From Nocardia aurantia (GTDB lineage: Bacteria; Actinomycetota; Actinomycetes; Mycobacteriales; Mycobacteriaceae): a DNA stretch of 64,000 nt. Positions 1-9,120 of this stretch are shown here, in pieces. The position numbers were made by a program, and so were the translations under genes. The notes beneath the pieces were generated by a model. It had not been told where the DNA came from. It did no database searches and saw nothing but the letters and a program-made list of their open reading frames with translations. The stretch lies in assembly GCF_009604425.1 (NCBI RefSeq), contig NZ_WEGI01000002.1:248001-312000 (forward strand), in the 5' to 3' direction. Numbering within the stretch: position 1 is the first letter of the stretch; each line of letters begins with the position of its first letter.

Positions 1-542
1 TCATCGCGGCGGTCCGCGGCGGCGCGGGCGCCGAACTGCTGACCTTCGCGGGCCGGCTCAGCCCCTCCGCGCTGCGCAAACTCGCGGGCAACCCGGTGCT
101 GTACGACGGCGCCGTACTGCCGACCCTGGTCGGCACGCTCGCCACGAACAGCCGGGCCGACAGCTGGCGCGGACTCGGCGAGTTGTCGATGCGGATGGAT
201 GTCGACACCCGCCGCTACGTCGCCCGCTGGATCTCCGAACTCCCGGACGACGCGGTCCGCGAACTGCCGACCCACGCCACCGAGACCGAGCTGTGGCCCT
301 CGCTGCTGCGCCTGGTCGCCGTGGCGGACACCGATGTACAGAACCGGTTCGGCGCGGTGTGGGCGACCCTGCCGCCGGAACGACAGGCCGGGCTGCAACG
401 GCACATCCACGAGTACCAGATGGACAACCGGCTCGCCGCGATCACCGCCGCCGGGCAACCGATGTCGGTGGAAGAGGTGTTCTTCCGGCGCCGGCGCATG
501 GGCCGCCATCGCGGGCCCGAGGAGGACTGGAAACTCGGCTGA
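1..542 (+). CDS. Hypothetical protein, 5' end outside the window
   Basis: The reading frame is open from base 3 to the stop at 540-542, so this is the C-terminal 179 residues of a longer protein. It is rich in Leu, Arg and Ala, looks helical and soluble, and ends in a basic stretch (FFRRRRMGRHR) before the final WKLG. No catalytic motif or signal sequence is visible and I do not recognise the family. It converges on the MarR gene at 695. The coding evidence is G/C-rich third positions throughout this frame. The true start cannot be seen. Confidence 0.7.
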   Translation, partial: IAAVRGGAGAELLTFAGRLSPSALRKLAGNPVLYDGAVLPTLVGTLATNSRADSWRGLGELSMRMDVDTRRYVARWISELPDDAVRELPTHATETELWPSLLRLVAVADTDVQNRFGAVWATLPPERQAGLQRHIHEYQMDNRLAAITAAGQPMSVEEVFFRRRRMGRHRGPEEDWKLG

Positions 543-694
543 ACGGGCCGCGTCCGGGGCGGCGGCGCGGCCGCAGTGGGCTGCGGCTCGGGTGCGGCCT
601 CGCCGGAACACGAACCGGCCGAAGGCAATCCGGCGTTGTCCTCGTCGTGACCGGTGACAATGATCGGTGCGGCCGGGACGGCCGGACCAAGTGA

Positions 695-1147
695 TCATCG
701 GGTACCACGGCGGGAACGGCGAGTGTCGACGTTCGCGGTCAAGGTGTTCAGCAGGCCGGGGAGTTCGGCGACGGTCCGGGCGGGCAGGCCGGCGACGGTT
801 TCGTCGGCGAGGGCGCACCAGATCTCCTTCACCTCGTCCGCCAGCGCCCGGCCCGCGTCGGTGAGTTCGACGACGCTGGCGCGTTTGTCGGCCGGCGCCG
901 GCGTGCGGCGGAGGTGGCCGGAGGCCTCGAGCTTGCGGGCCATGAGGGTGACGCTGGGCGGCTCACAACCGAGCGCCTCGCTCAGTTGCGCCTGGATCAT
1001 CGGACCGTGGCGAGCCAGTTCCAGCAGCAGCACCTCCTGACCGGGATGCAGGCCCAGCGGCGCCAGCAGGGCGGCGGCGCGGGCGCGGTGCCGCAGGCTC
1101 AGCAGGCGAACGGCCTGGTTGACGGCGTCGGCTCGATCGAAGTCCAC
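695..1147 (-). CDS. MarR family transcriptional regulator
   Basis: A 150-residue winged-helix repressor of usual MarR length. Residues about 30-100 carry the DNA-binding wing: a recognition helix region (SEALGCEPPSVTLMARKLEA) and then the DKRASVVELTDAGR wing typical of MarR. The GTG start at 1147 is preceded by AAGGGAGGG. The gene is divergent from an MFS exporter with a 75-bp spacer holding a 28-bp palindrome. By analogy with MarR-efflux pairs it probably represses itself and the exporter until a small aromatic or drug ligand binds. The ligand cannot be inferred from sequence. Confidence 0.9.
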   Translation of the reverse strand: MDFDRADAVNQAVRLLSLRHRARAAALLAPLGLHPGQEVLLLELARHGPMIQAQLSEALGCEPPSVTLMARKLEASGHLRRTPAPADKRASVVELTDAGRALADEVKEIWCALADETVAGLPARTVAELPGLLNTLTANVDTRRSRRGTR

Positions 1148-1167
1148 GGCCCTCCCTTGACGAATTG

Positions 1168-1195
1168 GTTACGCACATAACATTATGCACGTAAC
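1168..1195. promoter_or_regulatory. Candidate MarR operator between divergent regulator and exporter
   Basis: A 28-bp inverted repeat of the form GTTACG-N2-CATAA-N2-TTATG-N2-CGTAAC. All 22 non-spacer positions are symmetric. It fills the middle of the spacer between the MarR gene and the MFS gene, where it could block both promoters. This is inference from position and symmetry. Confidence 0.6.
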
Positions 1196-1222
1196 TATTC
1201 CGCTTGTCTCCGGGGAGTGCTC

Positions 1223-2629
1223 GTGGTGATCGAATCGAAGGCGAATCCCCTGTCCCGGCACGGTTCCGGCCGCTTGCTCGCGCTGGCCTGCGCCGGGCAG
1301 TTCATGGTGATCCTGGACGCGTCGGTGGTGAACGTCGCGCTCCCGTCGATCCAATGGGAGCTCGGATTCTCCCCCGGCGGCCTGACCTGGGTGGTCAACG
1401 GATATCTGCTCGCCTTCGCCGGGCTCATGCTCTCGGCCGGGCGGGCCGTGGACCTCTTCGGACGACGCCGGATGTTCGTCGCGGGGCTGATGCTGTTCTC
1501 CGCCTCGAGCCTGGTCGGCGGGCTGGCCACCGGCGCGGCGGTGCTGGTGGCGGCCCGGGTGGCGCAGGGCGCGGGCGCGGCCCTGCTCGCCCCGGCGACG
1601 CTGGCGGTGATCAACACCGGATTCGCCGCGGGCGCGGACCGGGCCCGGGCGTTCGGCGCCTGGTCCGCCGCCGGTGGTGCGGGCGGGATGGCCGGGGCGA
1701 TCGTGGGCGGCGTGATCACCGGCGCGCTCTCCTGGCGGTGGGTGTTCCCGATCAACGTGCCGATCGGCGCGGTGCTGATCGCCGTGGCCGCGACCGCGTT
1801 GCCCGGCACGCCGCGCGAACGGCGGGGGCGGCTGGACCCGATCGGCACGATCACCGCGACGGCGGGTCTCGGTGCGCTCGTCTTCGGGGTGATGCGCGGC
1901 GGTGAGCACGGCTGGACATCGGGACAGACGCTGGTGCCGATCGGGGCCGGAGTCGTATTGCTGCTCGGATTCCTCACGGCGGAGCGATATCTCGCCACGT
2001 CGCCGATGATGCCGTTGCGGCTGTTCGGAATTCGCCGGACAGCGGCGGGAAATGCCATGCTGCTGTGGTTCGGCGCTGTTCCGATCGCGATGTGGTACTT
2101 CACTTCCCTGCTCCTGCAGGAGGTACTCGGGTACGACGCGCTGCGATCCGGGCTGGGCCAGACGCCCGCCGCGGTCACCTTCGTGATCGTCGCGCGCTGG
2201 GCCGCGCTCCTGCTGACCCGTTGCGGCGCAAGGGTTCCGGTGACGATCGGCAGCGGCTTCCTGCTCGCCGGTTTCGGCCTGCTGGCCCGGACGCACGCCG
2301 GGAGCGGCTATCTCACCGCCGTCCTCGGCCCGACTCTGCTCGTCGCGACCGGAATCGGACTCGTGTTCCCCACTCTCATGGCGGTGGCGACCGCGGACAC
2401 CCCCGAGGCCGACGCCGGGATCGCCGGCGGCCTGGCCAACACGGCGAGCCAGGTCGGCGGCGCGGTGGCGCTGGCGGCCCTCGCCACCGTCGCGAGCACG
2501 CGAACCGGCGCCTCCGGCACGACCGCTGCCCTCGCCTCGGGCTACGACCTCGTCTTTCTGGTCGCGGCCGGAGTCGCGGCGGCACTGGCCGTCGCGGGCA
2601 CGTTCTTGTCGCGACACCCGGACCGTTGA
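1223..2629 (+). CDS. MFS drug exporter, DHA2 (EmrB/QacA) type
   Basis: A polytopic inner-membrane proton antiporter of about 468 residues with hydrophobic segments over the whole length. The first membrane segment contains the DHA2 signature [13 protein letters not shown], followed by the motif A-like loop [13 protein letters not shown]. Three in-frame GTG codons (1217, 1223, 1226) could start it. GGGGAG at 1212-1217 is too close to the first and suits the second or third, so 1223 was chosen. Its divergent MarR neighbour and the shared palindrome suggest ligand-induced efflux of a toxic compound. In M. tuberculosis an MFS gene (Rv1634) also lies in this uvrA-uvrB block, but orthology is not shown here. 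Confidence 0.9.
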   Translation: MVIESKANPLSRHGSGRLLALACAGQFMVILDASVVNVALPSIQWELGFSPGGLTWVVNGYLLAFAGLMLSAGRAVDLFGRRRMFVAGLMLFSASSLVGGLATGAAVLVAARVAQGAGAALLAPATLAVINTGFAAGADRARAFGAWSAAGGAGGMAGAIVGGVITGALSWRWVFPINVPIGAVLIAVAATALPGTPRERRGRLDPIGTITATAGLGALVFGVMRGGEHGWTSGQTLVPIGAGVVLLLGFLTAERYLATSPMMPLRLFGIRRTAAGNAMLLWFGAVPIAMWYFTSLLLQEVLGYDALRSGLGQTPAAVTFVIVARWAALLLTRCGARVPVTIGSGFLLAGFGLLARTHAGSGYLTAVLGPTLLVATGIGLVFPTLMAVATADTPEADAGIAGGLANTASQVGGAVALAALATVASTRTGASGTTAALASGYDLVFLVAAGVAAALAVAGTFLSRHPDR

Positions 2630-2693
2630 CGCCCCCGGCGGTGGGCGATTTGGCAGAATCCTGCACTTACCGTGCCGCGAGAAGGGACAGCCA

Positions 2694-3854
2694 GTGGCAT
2701 TCGCCGACTTCCAGAACGAGATCTACTTCGCCGGCCTGCTCGGGATCCAGCCGACCCTGCCCATGAGTTACGCCGGATGGGAGGAACGCGCCCGGCAGGC
2801 GCTGCCACCGTCGGTGCTGTCCTACGTCGCGGGCGGCGCGGGCGACGAGCGGACGCAGAACGCCAATGTCACCGCGTTCGACCGCTGGGGCCTGGTGCCG
2901 CGGATGTTCGTCGGCGCGGCGGAACGGGACCTGTCGATCGACCTGTTCGGCCTGACGCTGCCCTCCCCCCTCTTCCTCGCCCCCGTCGGCGTGATCGGGT
3001 TGTGCACCCAGGACGGCCACGGCGACCTGGCGACCGCGCGCGCCGCGGCGCGCACCGGCGTCCCGATGGTCGCCTCCACGCTGACGGTCGACCCGCTGGA
3101 ACAGGTGGCCGCCGAATTCGGCGACACCCCCGGCTTCTTCCAGCTGTACACACCGAAGAACCGCGATCTCGCCGCGAGCCTGGTCCACCGCGCCGAACAG
3201 GCCGGCTACCAGGGCATCGTCGTCACCCTCGACACCTGGATCACCGGCTGGCGACCCCGCGACCTGGGCGCCAGCAACTTCCCCCAACTCCGCGGCCACT
3301 GCCTGGCCAACTACACCAGCGACCCGGTCTTCCGCGCCACCCTCGACAAGACTCCCGAGGAGGACCCCCGCGCGGCGATGCTGGCCTGGGTCCAGACCTT
3401 CGGCAACCCGCTCACCTGGAACGACCTGCCCTGGCTGCGCTCCCTGACCGACCTGCCACTGATCGTCAAGGGCATCAACCACCCCGAGGACGCCCGCCGC
3501 GCCAAGGACGCCGGCGCCGACGCCGTCTACTGCTCCAATCACGGTGGGCGCCAAGCGAACGGCGGCCTGCCCGCCCTCGACGTCCTCCCCGAGGTGGTCG
3601 CCGCCGCCGACGGCCTCCCCGTCCTGTTCGACTCCGGCATCCGCAGTGGCGCCGACATCGTCAAGGCCCTCGCCCTCGGCGCCACCGCCGTCGGCATCGG
3701 CCGCCCCTACGTCTGGGGCGCCGCCCTCGCCGGCACCGACGGCGTCGTCCACGTCCTCCGCGCCCTCCTCGCCGAAACCGACCTGATCATGGCCGTCGAC
3801 GGCTACCCCACCCTCGCCGACCTCACCCCCGACACCCTCCGCCTGGTCCGCTGA
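2694..3854 (+). CDS. L-lactate 2-monooxygenase, FMN-dependent
   Basis: A 386-residue member of the alpha-hydroxy-acid oxidase TIM-barrel family that converts L-lactate and O2 to acetate, CO2 and water. Very close resemblance to the Mycobacterium smegmatis enzyme runs from the N-terminus ([20 protein letters not shown], then [10 protein letters not shown]) to the end. The catalytic-base segment [11 protein letters not shown], the phosphate-binding stretch [11 protein letters not shown] and [19 protein letters not shown] are all present. The GTG start follows a GAGAAGGGA ribosome site. Codon use in the second half is extremely C-rich but the frame is intact. It stands alone, with no lactate permease nearby. 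Confidence 0.9.
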   Translation: MAFADFQNEIYFAGLLGIQPTLPMSYAGWEERARQALPPSVLSYVAGGAGDERTQNANVTAFDRWGLVPRMFVGAAERDLSIDLFGLTLPSPLFLAPVGVIGLCTQDGHGDLATARAAARTGVPMVASTLTVDPLEQVAAEFGDTPGFFQLYTPKNRDLAASLVHRAEQAGYQGIVVTLDTWITGWRPRDLGASNFPQLRGHCLANYTSDPVFRATLDKTPEEDPRAAMLAWVQTFGNPLTWNDLPWLRSLTDLPLIVKGINHPEDARRAKDAGADAVYCSNHGGRQANGGLPALDVLPEVVAAADGLPVLFDSGIRSGADIVKALALGATAVGIGRPYVWGAALAGTDGVVHVLRALLAETDLIMAVDGYPTLADLTPDTLRLVR

Positions 3855-4336
3855 TCCGGTTCGCTCGTCACCCGCAACGCCATCGACCGGAAACATGAAC
3901 ACCGCCGGGGTAGGCACCTTTCGGAGCCGTCGACAGGGCAACATAGTCGGCGCCCCGGCGGCCGTCGGTATCACCGCACAAAACAGGGCGAAATGTGCCC
4001 GCCGGACGACACACAACGCTGCCACGTTCCGATACTACAAATCTCCCGCAGTGCAGCCAGCACGATAAGCCCTACGCTGTAATACGTTGTGCGCGTGGGC
4101 TGAAGGAACGACGATGAGCATGATCGGCCCGAAAGCCGGTGCACCACAGCCGATTCCGGCGCTGCATTCGATCACCATGGGCGCGTAGATCAGGCACAAT
4201 ATTCCGATCGCCGTCCATGCTGTGATGTCGGCTTGTGGCCCAGACCAACTCGCTCGCCGATGCCGCGGCCGCGTGGCATCCGGATGCGCTCGGCAACCGG
4301 ATGCTCGGCGACCGGTCATTTCCGGCGAGTAGTGGC
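3855..4336. other. Intergenic region, lactate monooxygenase to uvrA
   Basis: This 482-bp stretch separates two convergent genes and is less GC-rich than its surroundings from about 3,990 to 4,240. On the minus strand 4035-4319 could encode 94 residues with a hydrophobic middle (AWTAIGILCLIYAPMVIE and after). It begins 17 bp past the uvrA stop, but there is no ribosome site and the N-terminus is not protein-like. I see no convincing gene, RNA or terminator. Confidence 0.4.
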
Positions 4337-7300
4337 TCAGCGGAGAGCGGCGGCGCGGCGCCGGGCGGCGGCGGCGCGTTTCGGGTCGGCTTCGGGAGGC
4401 TTCTTGGTGGCGGCCTTCTTTGCTGTTTTCTTGGCGGTGGGTTTGGCGGATGAAGAGGTGGTGGTACGGCGGGCCGAGGCCGACGGTTCGGCAGGGGTCA
4501 ACGCTCCGGAGAGGAATTGGCCGGTGTAACTGCCGGGGACGGCGGCGATCTCTTCCGGGGTGCCCTGGGCGACGATGGTGCCGCCGCCGGAACCGCCCTC
4601 CGGGCCCATGTCGATGACCCAGTCCGAGGTTTTGATCACGTCGAGGTTGTGTTCGATGACGATGACCGTGTTGCCCTTGTCGACCAGGCCGTTGATGACG
4701 CCGAGGAGTTTGCGGATGTCCTCGAAGTGAAGGCCGGTGGTGGGCTCGTCGAGGATGTAGACGGTGCGGCCGGTGGAGCGTTTCTGGAGTTCGGCCGCCA
4801 GTTTCACTCGCTGGGCCTCGCCGCCGGAGAGGGTGGGGGCGCTCTGGCCGAGGCGGACGTAGCCGAGGCCGACGTCCACCAGGGTTTTCAGGTAGCGGTG
4901 GATCGAGGTGACCGGTTCGAAGAAGTCGGCGGCCTCGTCGATGGGCATGTCGAGGACCTCGGCGATGGTCTTGCCCTTGTAGTGGACTTCCAGGGTTTCC
5001 CGGTTGTAGCGGGCGCCGTGGCAGACCTCGCAGGGGACGTACACATCGGGGAGGAAGTTCATCTCGATCTTCAGGGTGCCGTCGCCCGAACAGGCCTCGC
5101 AGCGGCCGCCTTTGACGTTGAACGAGAAGCGGCCCGGCTGATAGCCGCGCACCTTCGCCTCGGTGGTGGCGGCGAAGAGAGTGCGGATCTTGTCGAAGAC
5201 GCCGGTGTAGGTCGCGGGGTTGGAGCGGGGGGTGCGGCCGATCGGCGACTGGTCGACCTGGACCAGTTTGTCGAGGTGGTCGAGGCCGTTGATGCGGGTG
5301 TGGCGGCCGGGCACCTGGCGGGCGCCGTTGAGTTTGTTCGCCAGGACGGTGGCCAGGATGTCGTTGACCAGGGTGGACTTGCCCGAGCCGGAGACGCCGG
5401 TGACGGCGGTCAGGACACCCAGGGGGAAGTTCACGTCGATGTCGCGGAGGTTGTGCTCGTTCGCGCCGATGACGGTGAGCTGGCGCTTCTTGTCCACCGG
5501 ACGGCGGACCATCGGGACCTCGATGCGTTCGCGGCCCGAAAGGTACGCTCCCGTCAGCGAATTCGGGTCGGCCAGCAGGCCGGGATACGGTCCGCTGTAG
5601 ACCACCTGACCGCCGTGCTCGCCGGCCAGCGGGCCGATGTCCACCACCCAGTCGGAGGCGTGGATGGTGTCCTCGTCGTGCTCGACGACGATCAGCGTGT
5701 TGCCGAGACTCTTGAGGCGCGTGAGGGTTTCGATGAGCCGTCGGTTGTCACGCTGGTGCAGGCCGATGGACGGCTCGTCGAGCACGTACAGCACGCCGAC
5801 CAGACCCGAGCCGATCTGGGTGGCCAGCCGGATGCGCTGGGCCTCACCGCCGGACAGGGTGGCGGCGGCCCGGGACAGGGTCAGGTACTCGAGACCCACG
5901 TCGAGCAGGAAGCCGAGCCGCGCCTGGATCTCCTTGAGCACCTGACCGGCGATGGCCGCCTCGCGCTCGCCCAGATCGAGCGTGTGGAGGAAGCGGGAAC
6001 ACTCGCGGATCGACAGATCACACACGGCGGCAATGGATTTGCGGCCCGCCTCGCTGTTCAGGGTGACGGCGAGGATCTCCGGGCGCAGCCGGGCGCCACT
6101 ACAGACGGGGCACGGGACGTCCCGCATGTAGCCGTCGTAGTGCTCCTTCATCTGCTCGGACTCGGTGTTGTCGAGCCGCCGCTGCAGGAAGGGCATGACG
6201 CCCTCGAAATCGGCGTAGTACGAACGCTTGCGGCCGTACCGGTTGGTGTACGACACGTGCACCTGCTCGGAACTGCCCTCCAGCACCGCCTTGCGGACCT
6301 TCGCCGGCAACTGCCGCCACGGGGTGTCGAGGGAGAAGCCCAGCGCGTCGGCCAGGCCCGACAGCAGGCGGAGGAAGTATTCGGCGGTCTGCCCGCGCGA
6401 CCACGGCGCGATGGCGCCCTCCGCCAGGCTCAGGTCCTGATCGGGCACCACCAGATCCGGGTCGACCTCCTTGCGGATGCCGAGACCGGTGCAGTCCGGG
6501 CAGGCGCCGTAGGGCGAGTTGAACGAGAACGACCGCGGCTCGAGATCCTCGATGTCGAGCGGGTGGCCGTTGGGGCAGGCCAGCTTCTCGGAGAAGCGGC
6601 GCTCCCGGTCGTGGGCGTGCTCGTCGCGGTCGACGAAGTCGAGCACCACGATGCCGTCGGCGAGGCGCAGCGCCGTCTCGATGGAATCGGTGAGGCGCTG
6701 CTTGGAGCTCGGCTTGACGGTGAGGCGGTCGATGACGACCTCGATGTCGTGCTTCTCCTGTTTCTTCAGCTTCGGCGGATCGGTCAGCTGATGCACCACG
6801 CCGTCGACCCGGACCCGGGAGTAGCCCTGGCCGTTGAGCTGGTCGAACAGGTCCACGAACTCGCCCTTGCGGGTGCGCACCACGGGCGCCAGCACCTGGA
6901 ATTTGGTGCCCTCCGGCATGGCGAGAACCTGGTCGACGATCTGCTGCGGGGACTGTTTGGCGATCAGCTCACCGCAGACCGGGCAGTGCGGGGTGCCCGC
7001 CCGCGCGTAGAGCAGGCGCAGATAGTCGTAGACCTCGGTGATGGTGCCCACGGTGGACCGCGGGTTGCGGTTGGTGGACTTCTGGTCGATCGATACCGCC
7101 GGCGACAGGCCCTCGATGAAGTCGACGTCGGGCTTGTCCATCTGGCCCAGGAACTGCCGCGCGTAGGCCGACAGCGATTCGACATACCGGCGCTGACCCT
7201 CCGCGAAGATGGTGTCGAAGGCCAGACTCGACTTGCCCGAACCGGACAACCCGGTGAACACGATGAGACTGTCGCGGGGCAGGTCGAGGTCGACCCCCTT

Positions 7301-7345
7301 GAGGTTGTGCTCCCGCGCTCCGCGCACCGTCAGGCGATCCGACAC
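4337..7345 (-). CDS. uvrA: Excinuclease ABC subunit A
   Basis: UvrA is the damage-sensing ATPase of nucleotide excision repair. It dimerises, loads UvrB and leaves. The 1,002-residue protein has both ABC modules: Walker [10 protein letters not shown] at residues 32-40 and GVSGSGKST near 650, and two LSGGEAQR signatures. Two zinc modules are visible, one of the form CPNGH...CPDC and the second CEAC...CEVC. Past the usual end there is a tail of about 45 residues rich in Lys, Ala, Ser and Thr ([12 protein letters not shown]), probably disordered and possibly DNA-binding. The GTG start follows GGGACGG. I looked for an SOS box (TCGAAC-N4-GTTCGA) upstream and found none. Confidence 0.97.
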   Translation of the reverse strand: MSDRLTVRGAREHNLKGVDLDLPRDSLIVFTGLSGSGKSSLAFDTIFAEGQRRYVESLSAYARQFLGQMDKPDVDFIEGLSPAVSIDQKSTNRNPRSTVGTITEVYDYLRLLYARAGTPHCPVCGELIAKQSPQQIVDQVLAMPEGTKFQVLAPVVRTRKGEFVDLFDQLNGQGYSRVRVDGVVHQLTDPPKLKKQEKHDIEVVIDRLTVKPSSKQRLTDSIETALRLADGIVVLDFVDRDEHAHDRERRFSEKLACPNGHPLDIEDLEPRSFSFNSPYGACPDCTGLGIRKEVDPDLVVPDQDLSLAEGAIAPWSRGQTAEYFLRLLSGLADALGFSLDTPWRQLPAKVRKAVLEGSSEQVHVSYTNRYGRKRSYYADFEGVMPFLQRRLDNTESEQMKEHYDGYMRDVPCPVCSGARLRPEILAVTLNSEAGRKSIAAVCDLSIRECSRFLHTLDLGEREAAIAGQVLKEIQARLGFLLDVGLEYLTLSRAAATLSGGEAQRIRLATQIGSGLVGVLYVLDEPSIGLHQRDNRRLIETLTRLKSLGNTLIVVEHDEDTIHASDWVVDIGPLAGEHGGQVVYSGPYPGLLADPNSLTGAYLSGRERIEVPMVRRPVDKKRQLTVIGANEHNLRDIDVNFPLGVLTAVTGVSGSGKSTLVNDILATVLANKLNGARQVPGRHTRINGLDHLDKLVQVDQSPIGRTPRSNPATYTGVFDKIRTLFAATTEAKVRGYQPGRFSFNVKGGRCEACSGDGTLKIEMNFLPDVYVPCEVCHGARYNRETLEVHYKGKTIAEVLDMPIDEAADFFEPVTSIHRYLKTLVDVGLGYVRLGQSAPTLSGGEAQRVKLAAELQKRSTGRTVYILDEPTTGLHFEDIRKLLGVINGLVDKGNTVIVIEHNLDVIKTSDWVIDMGPEGGSGGGTIVAQGTPEEIAAVPGSYTGQFLSGALTPAEPSASARRTTTSSSAKPTAKKTAKKAATKKPPEADPKRAAAARRRAAALR

Positions 7346-7637
7346 TGGCCGTCCCTTCTCCCACGTAATTTCGGCAATCAGAACTACCCCGCCGCCATGC
7401 TAGGCACACCCACCGACAAAAATCGGCGGAGGTCGATTCGACCAGGTCACACCAGGCGGGACGGCAGCGGGACCCAACCTCCGAGTACGGTGTGAACATC
7501 GTCGGCAACGTTGCCGCGCGAACCGCTCACCTGTAATGATCGACGATCGTAGGCCGCGGGACGCGACCCCGGCAGCCGCGGTGGCGGTCCCGCACGGCAT
7601 TCCAGTGACGTGAGTCTCCGACGGACGGGAGGTGCAC

Positions 7638-8981
7638 GTGGTTCACGACCAGGACGGCCGGATCCCCGGCGCGCCCGACGTCGAGCAGCTCGCGCTGCTG
7701 TATCGCGATCTCGTCGAGCACAGCCCGTCATCGCTCATCATGCACGACGGCCGGTACATCGTCTTCATGAATCCCGCCGCCGAGCGGCTGCTGGGCGCCA
7801 CCGAGCCGGATCAGTTGATCGGCCGGGAGGTGACCGATTTCATCGCGCCCGCCTACCTTCCCGACATGCGGCGGCGGTTGCTGGAACTGCAAGAGACCGG
7901 CGACACGTCCGAACGGACCGAACTGACCATCGTGCGTGACGACGGCGACACCGTCGAGGTGGAGGCCGTCGCGGTGCTCACCGTCTGGCAGGGCCGCCGC
8001 GCCTACCAGGTGGTCGTCTACGACATGAGCGCGCAGCGCCACGCCGAGGCCGCGCAGCGCCGCGCCGAGATGTACTTCACCGCCGTGGTGGAGCAGCTCG
8101 AGGAGGGCGTGACCGTGATCGACCGCAACGGCCGCATCGAATCGGTCAACCCGGCGGCGAAACGCATGTTCGGCAACGAGGGGGCGGACCTGGTCGGCGT
8201 GTCCATTCTCACCCTGCCGATACAGTTCCTCGACATGAACGGCCAGCCGCTACCGCTGTCGCGATATCCGGTGTTCCACACCATCGCCACCGGCGAGCCG
8301 ATCACCGACTACGTCTTCGGCGTGGACCGCACCGACGGGCAGCGACGCTGGATCTCGGCGTCGGCCCGCCGCCTGATCGCCGACGACCCCGAATCGCCCG
8401 CGGTGTGCTCGTTCAACGACATCACCGATCAGCGGGCCAGCCGCAAACAGCTCGAATTCCAGGCCACCCACGACCCGCTGACCGGCCTGGCCAACCGCTC
8501 GCTCGTGCTGGCCCGGCTCGCCGCCGCCCTGGGCAGCACCGGCCGGAAACCGGTCGCGGCCGTGCTGTTCATCGATCTGGACGGATTCAAGAAGATCAAC
8601 GACACGCTCGGCCACGCGGTCGGCGACACGGTGTTGCAGATCGCGGCGCAGCGCCTGCAGCGGGGGCTGCGAGAGGAGGACACGCTCGGCCGCATCGGCG
8701 GCGACGAATTCCTGGTACTGCTGTCGGGCCAGGTCCGGGCGGACGATCTGGACGCGCTGGTCGCCCGGCTGCGACGAACCATGACCGAGCCGATCATCGC
8801 CCGCGGGCATCGCATCCGGGTCGACGCCACCATCGGGGTCACCGAGCTGAACGCCAACGAGACGCGGTCCCCCGAGGCCGTCCTGCACGATGCCGACCTG
8901 GCCATGTATCGCGCGAAGCCGGCGAGCCGCCGCGACGGCGACGTCCGGCCACGGCGCTCGAACACCACCCACGCCTCGTGA
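7638..8981 (+). CDS. Diguanylate cyclase with two PAS domains
   Basis: A soluble signalling protein of 447 residues: PAS at about 20-130 (HSPSSLIMHDGRYIVFMNPA), PAS at about 145-265 (TVIDRNGRIESVNPAAKRMF) and GGDEF at about 280-435. The active-site loop is an intact GGDEF at residues 354-358, so it should make cyclic di-GMP from two GTP. A product-inhibition I-site REED lies five residues before it. There is no EAL domain and no membrane segment, so the PAS domains presumably bind an intracellular ligand or cofactor. GTG at 7638 was preferred over 7632 because GGGAGG ends at 7632. It is divergent from uvrA and transcribed towards the helicase gene. Confidence 0.92.
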   Translation: MVHDQDGRIPGAPDVEQLALLYRDLVEHSPSSLIMHDGRYIVFMNPAAERLLGATEPDQLIGREVTDFIAPAYLPDMRRRLLELQETGDTSERTELTIVRDDGDTVEVEAVAVLTVWQGRRAYQVVVYDMSAQRHAEAAQRRAEMYFTAVVEQLEEGVTVIDRNGRIESVNPAAKRMFGNEGADLVGVSILTLPIQFLDMNGQPLPLSRYPVFHTIATGEPITDYVFGVDRTDGQRRWISASARRLIADDPESPAVCSFNDITDQRASRKQLEFQATHDPLTGLANRSLVLARLAAALGSTGRKPVAAVLFIDLDGFKKINDTLGHAVGDTVLQIAAQRLQRGLREEDTLGRIGGDEFLVLLSGQVRADDLDALVARLRRTMTEPIIARGHRIRVDATIGVTELNANETRSPEAVLHDADLAMYRAKPASRRDGDVRPRRSNTTHAS

Positions 8982-9120
8982 ATCGACACCTCGGCGCAAC
9001 CCGCTCACCTGCGGCTACGACGTTGCCTGGAATATCCCACTAAACTCGACAACTCTGTTCTCAGCACGGATCGACCCTGCCGGTCCGGACACGCACCCCG
9101 TGGTGACAAGGAGTTCCGCT

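Noticed and set aside
1169..2617. A 482-residue Arg/Gln/Gly-rich frame opposite the MFS gene.
   Set aside because: Composition is that of a shadow frame. The plus-strand frame has membrane helices and the DHA2 signature.
4035..4319. A 94-residue frame after uvrA with a hydrophobic middle.
   Set aside because: No ribosome site, an implausible N-terminus and no recognisable family. It is kept only as a remark in the intergenic entry.
4517..7495. A 992-residue open frame on the plus strand.
   Set aside because: It is exactly antisense to uvrA and its sequence is the acidic/Val-Asp-rich mirror of a GC-biased gene. UvrA has all its motifs.
7346..7637. SOS (LexA) box upstream of uvrA, and likewise upstream of uvrB.
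   Set aside because: No TCGAAC-N4-GTTCGA-like site was found. TCGATTCGA near 7435 is too short and has the wrong spacing.
8982..9120. Rifamycin-associated element before the HelD-type gene.
   Set aside because: No matching palindrome is present in the 139-bp gap.
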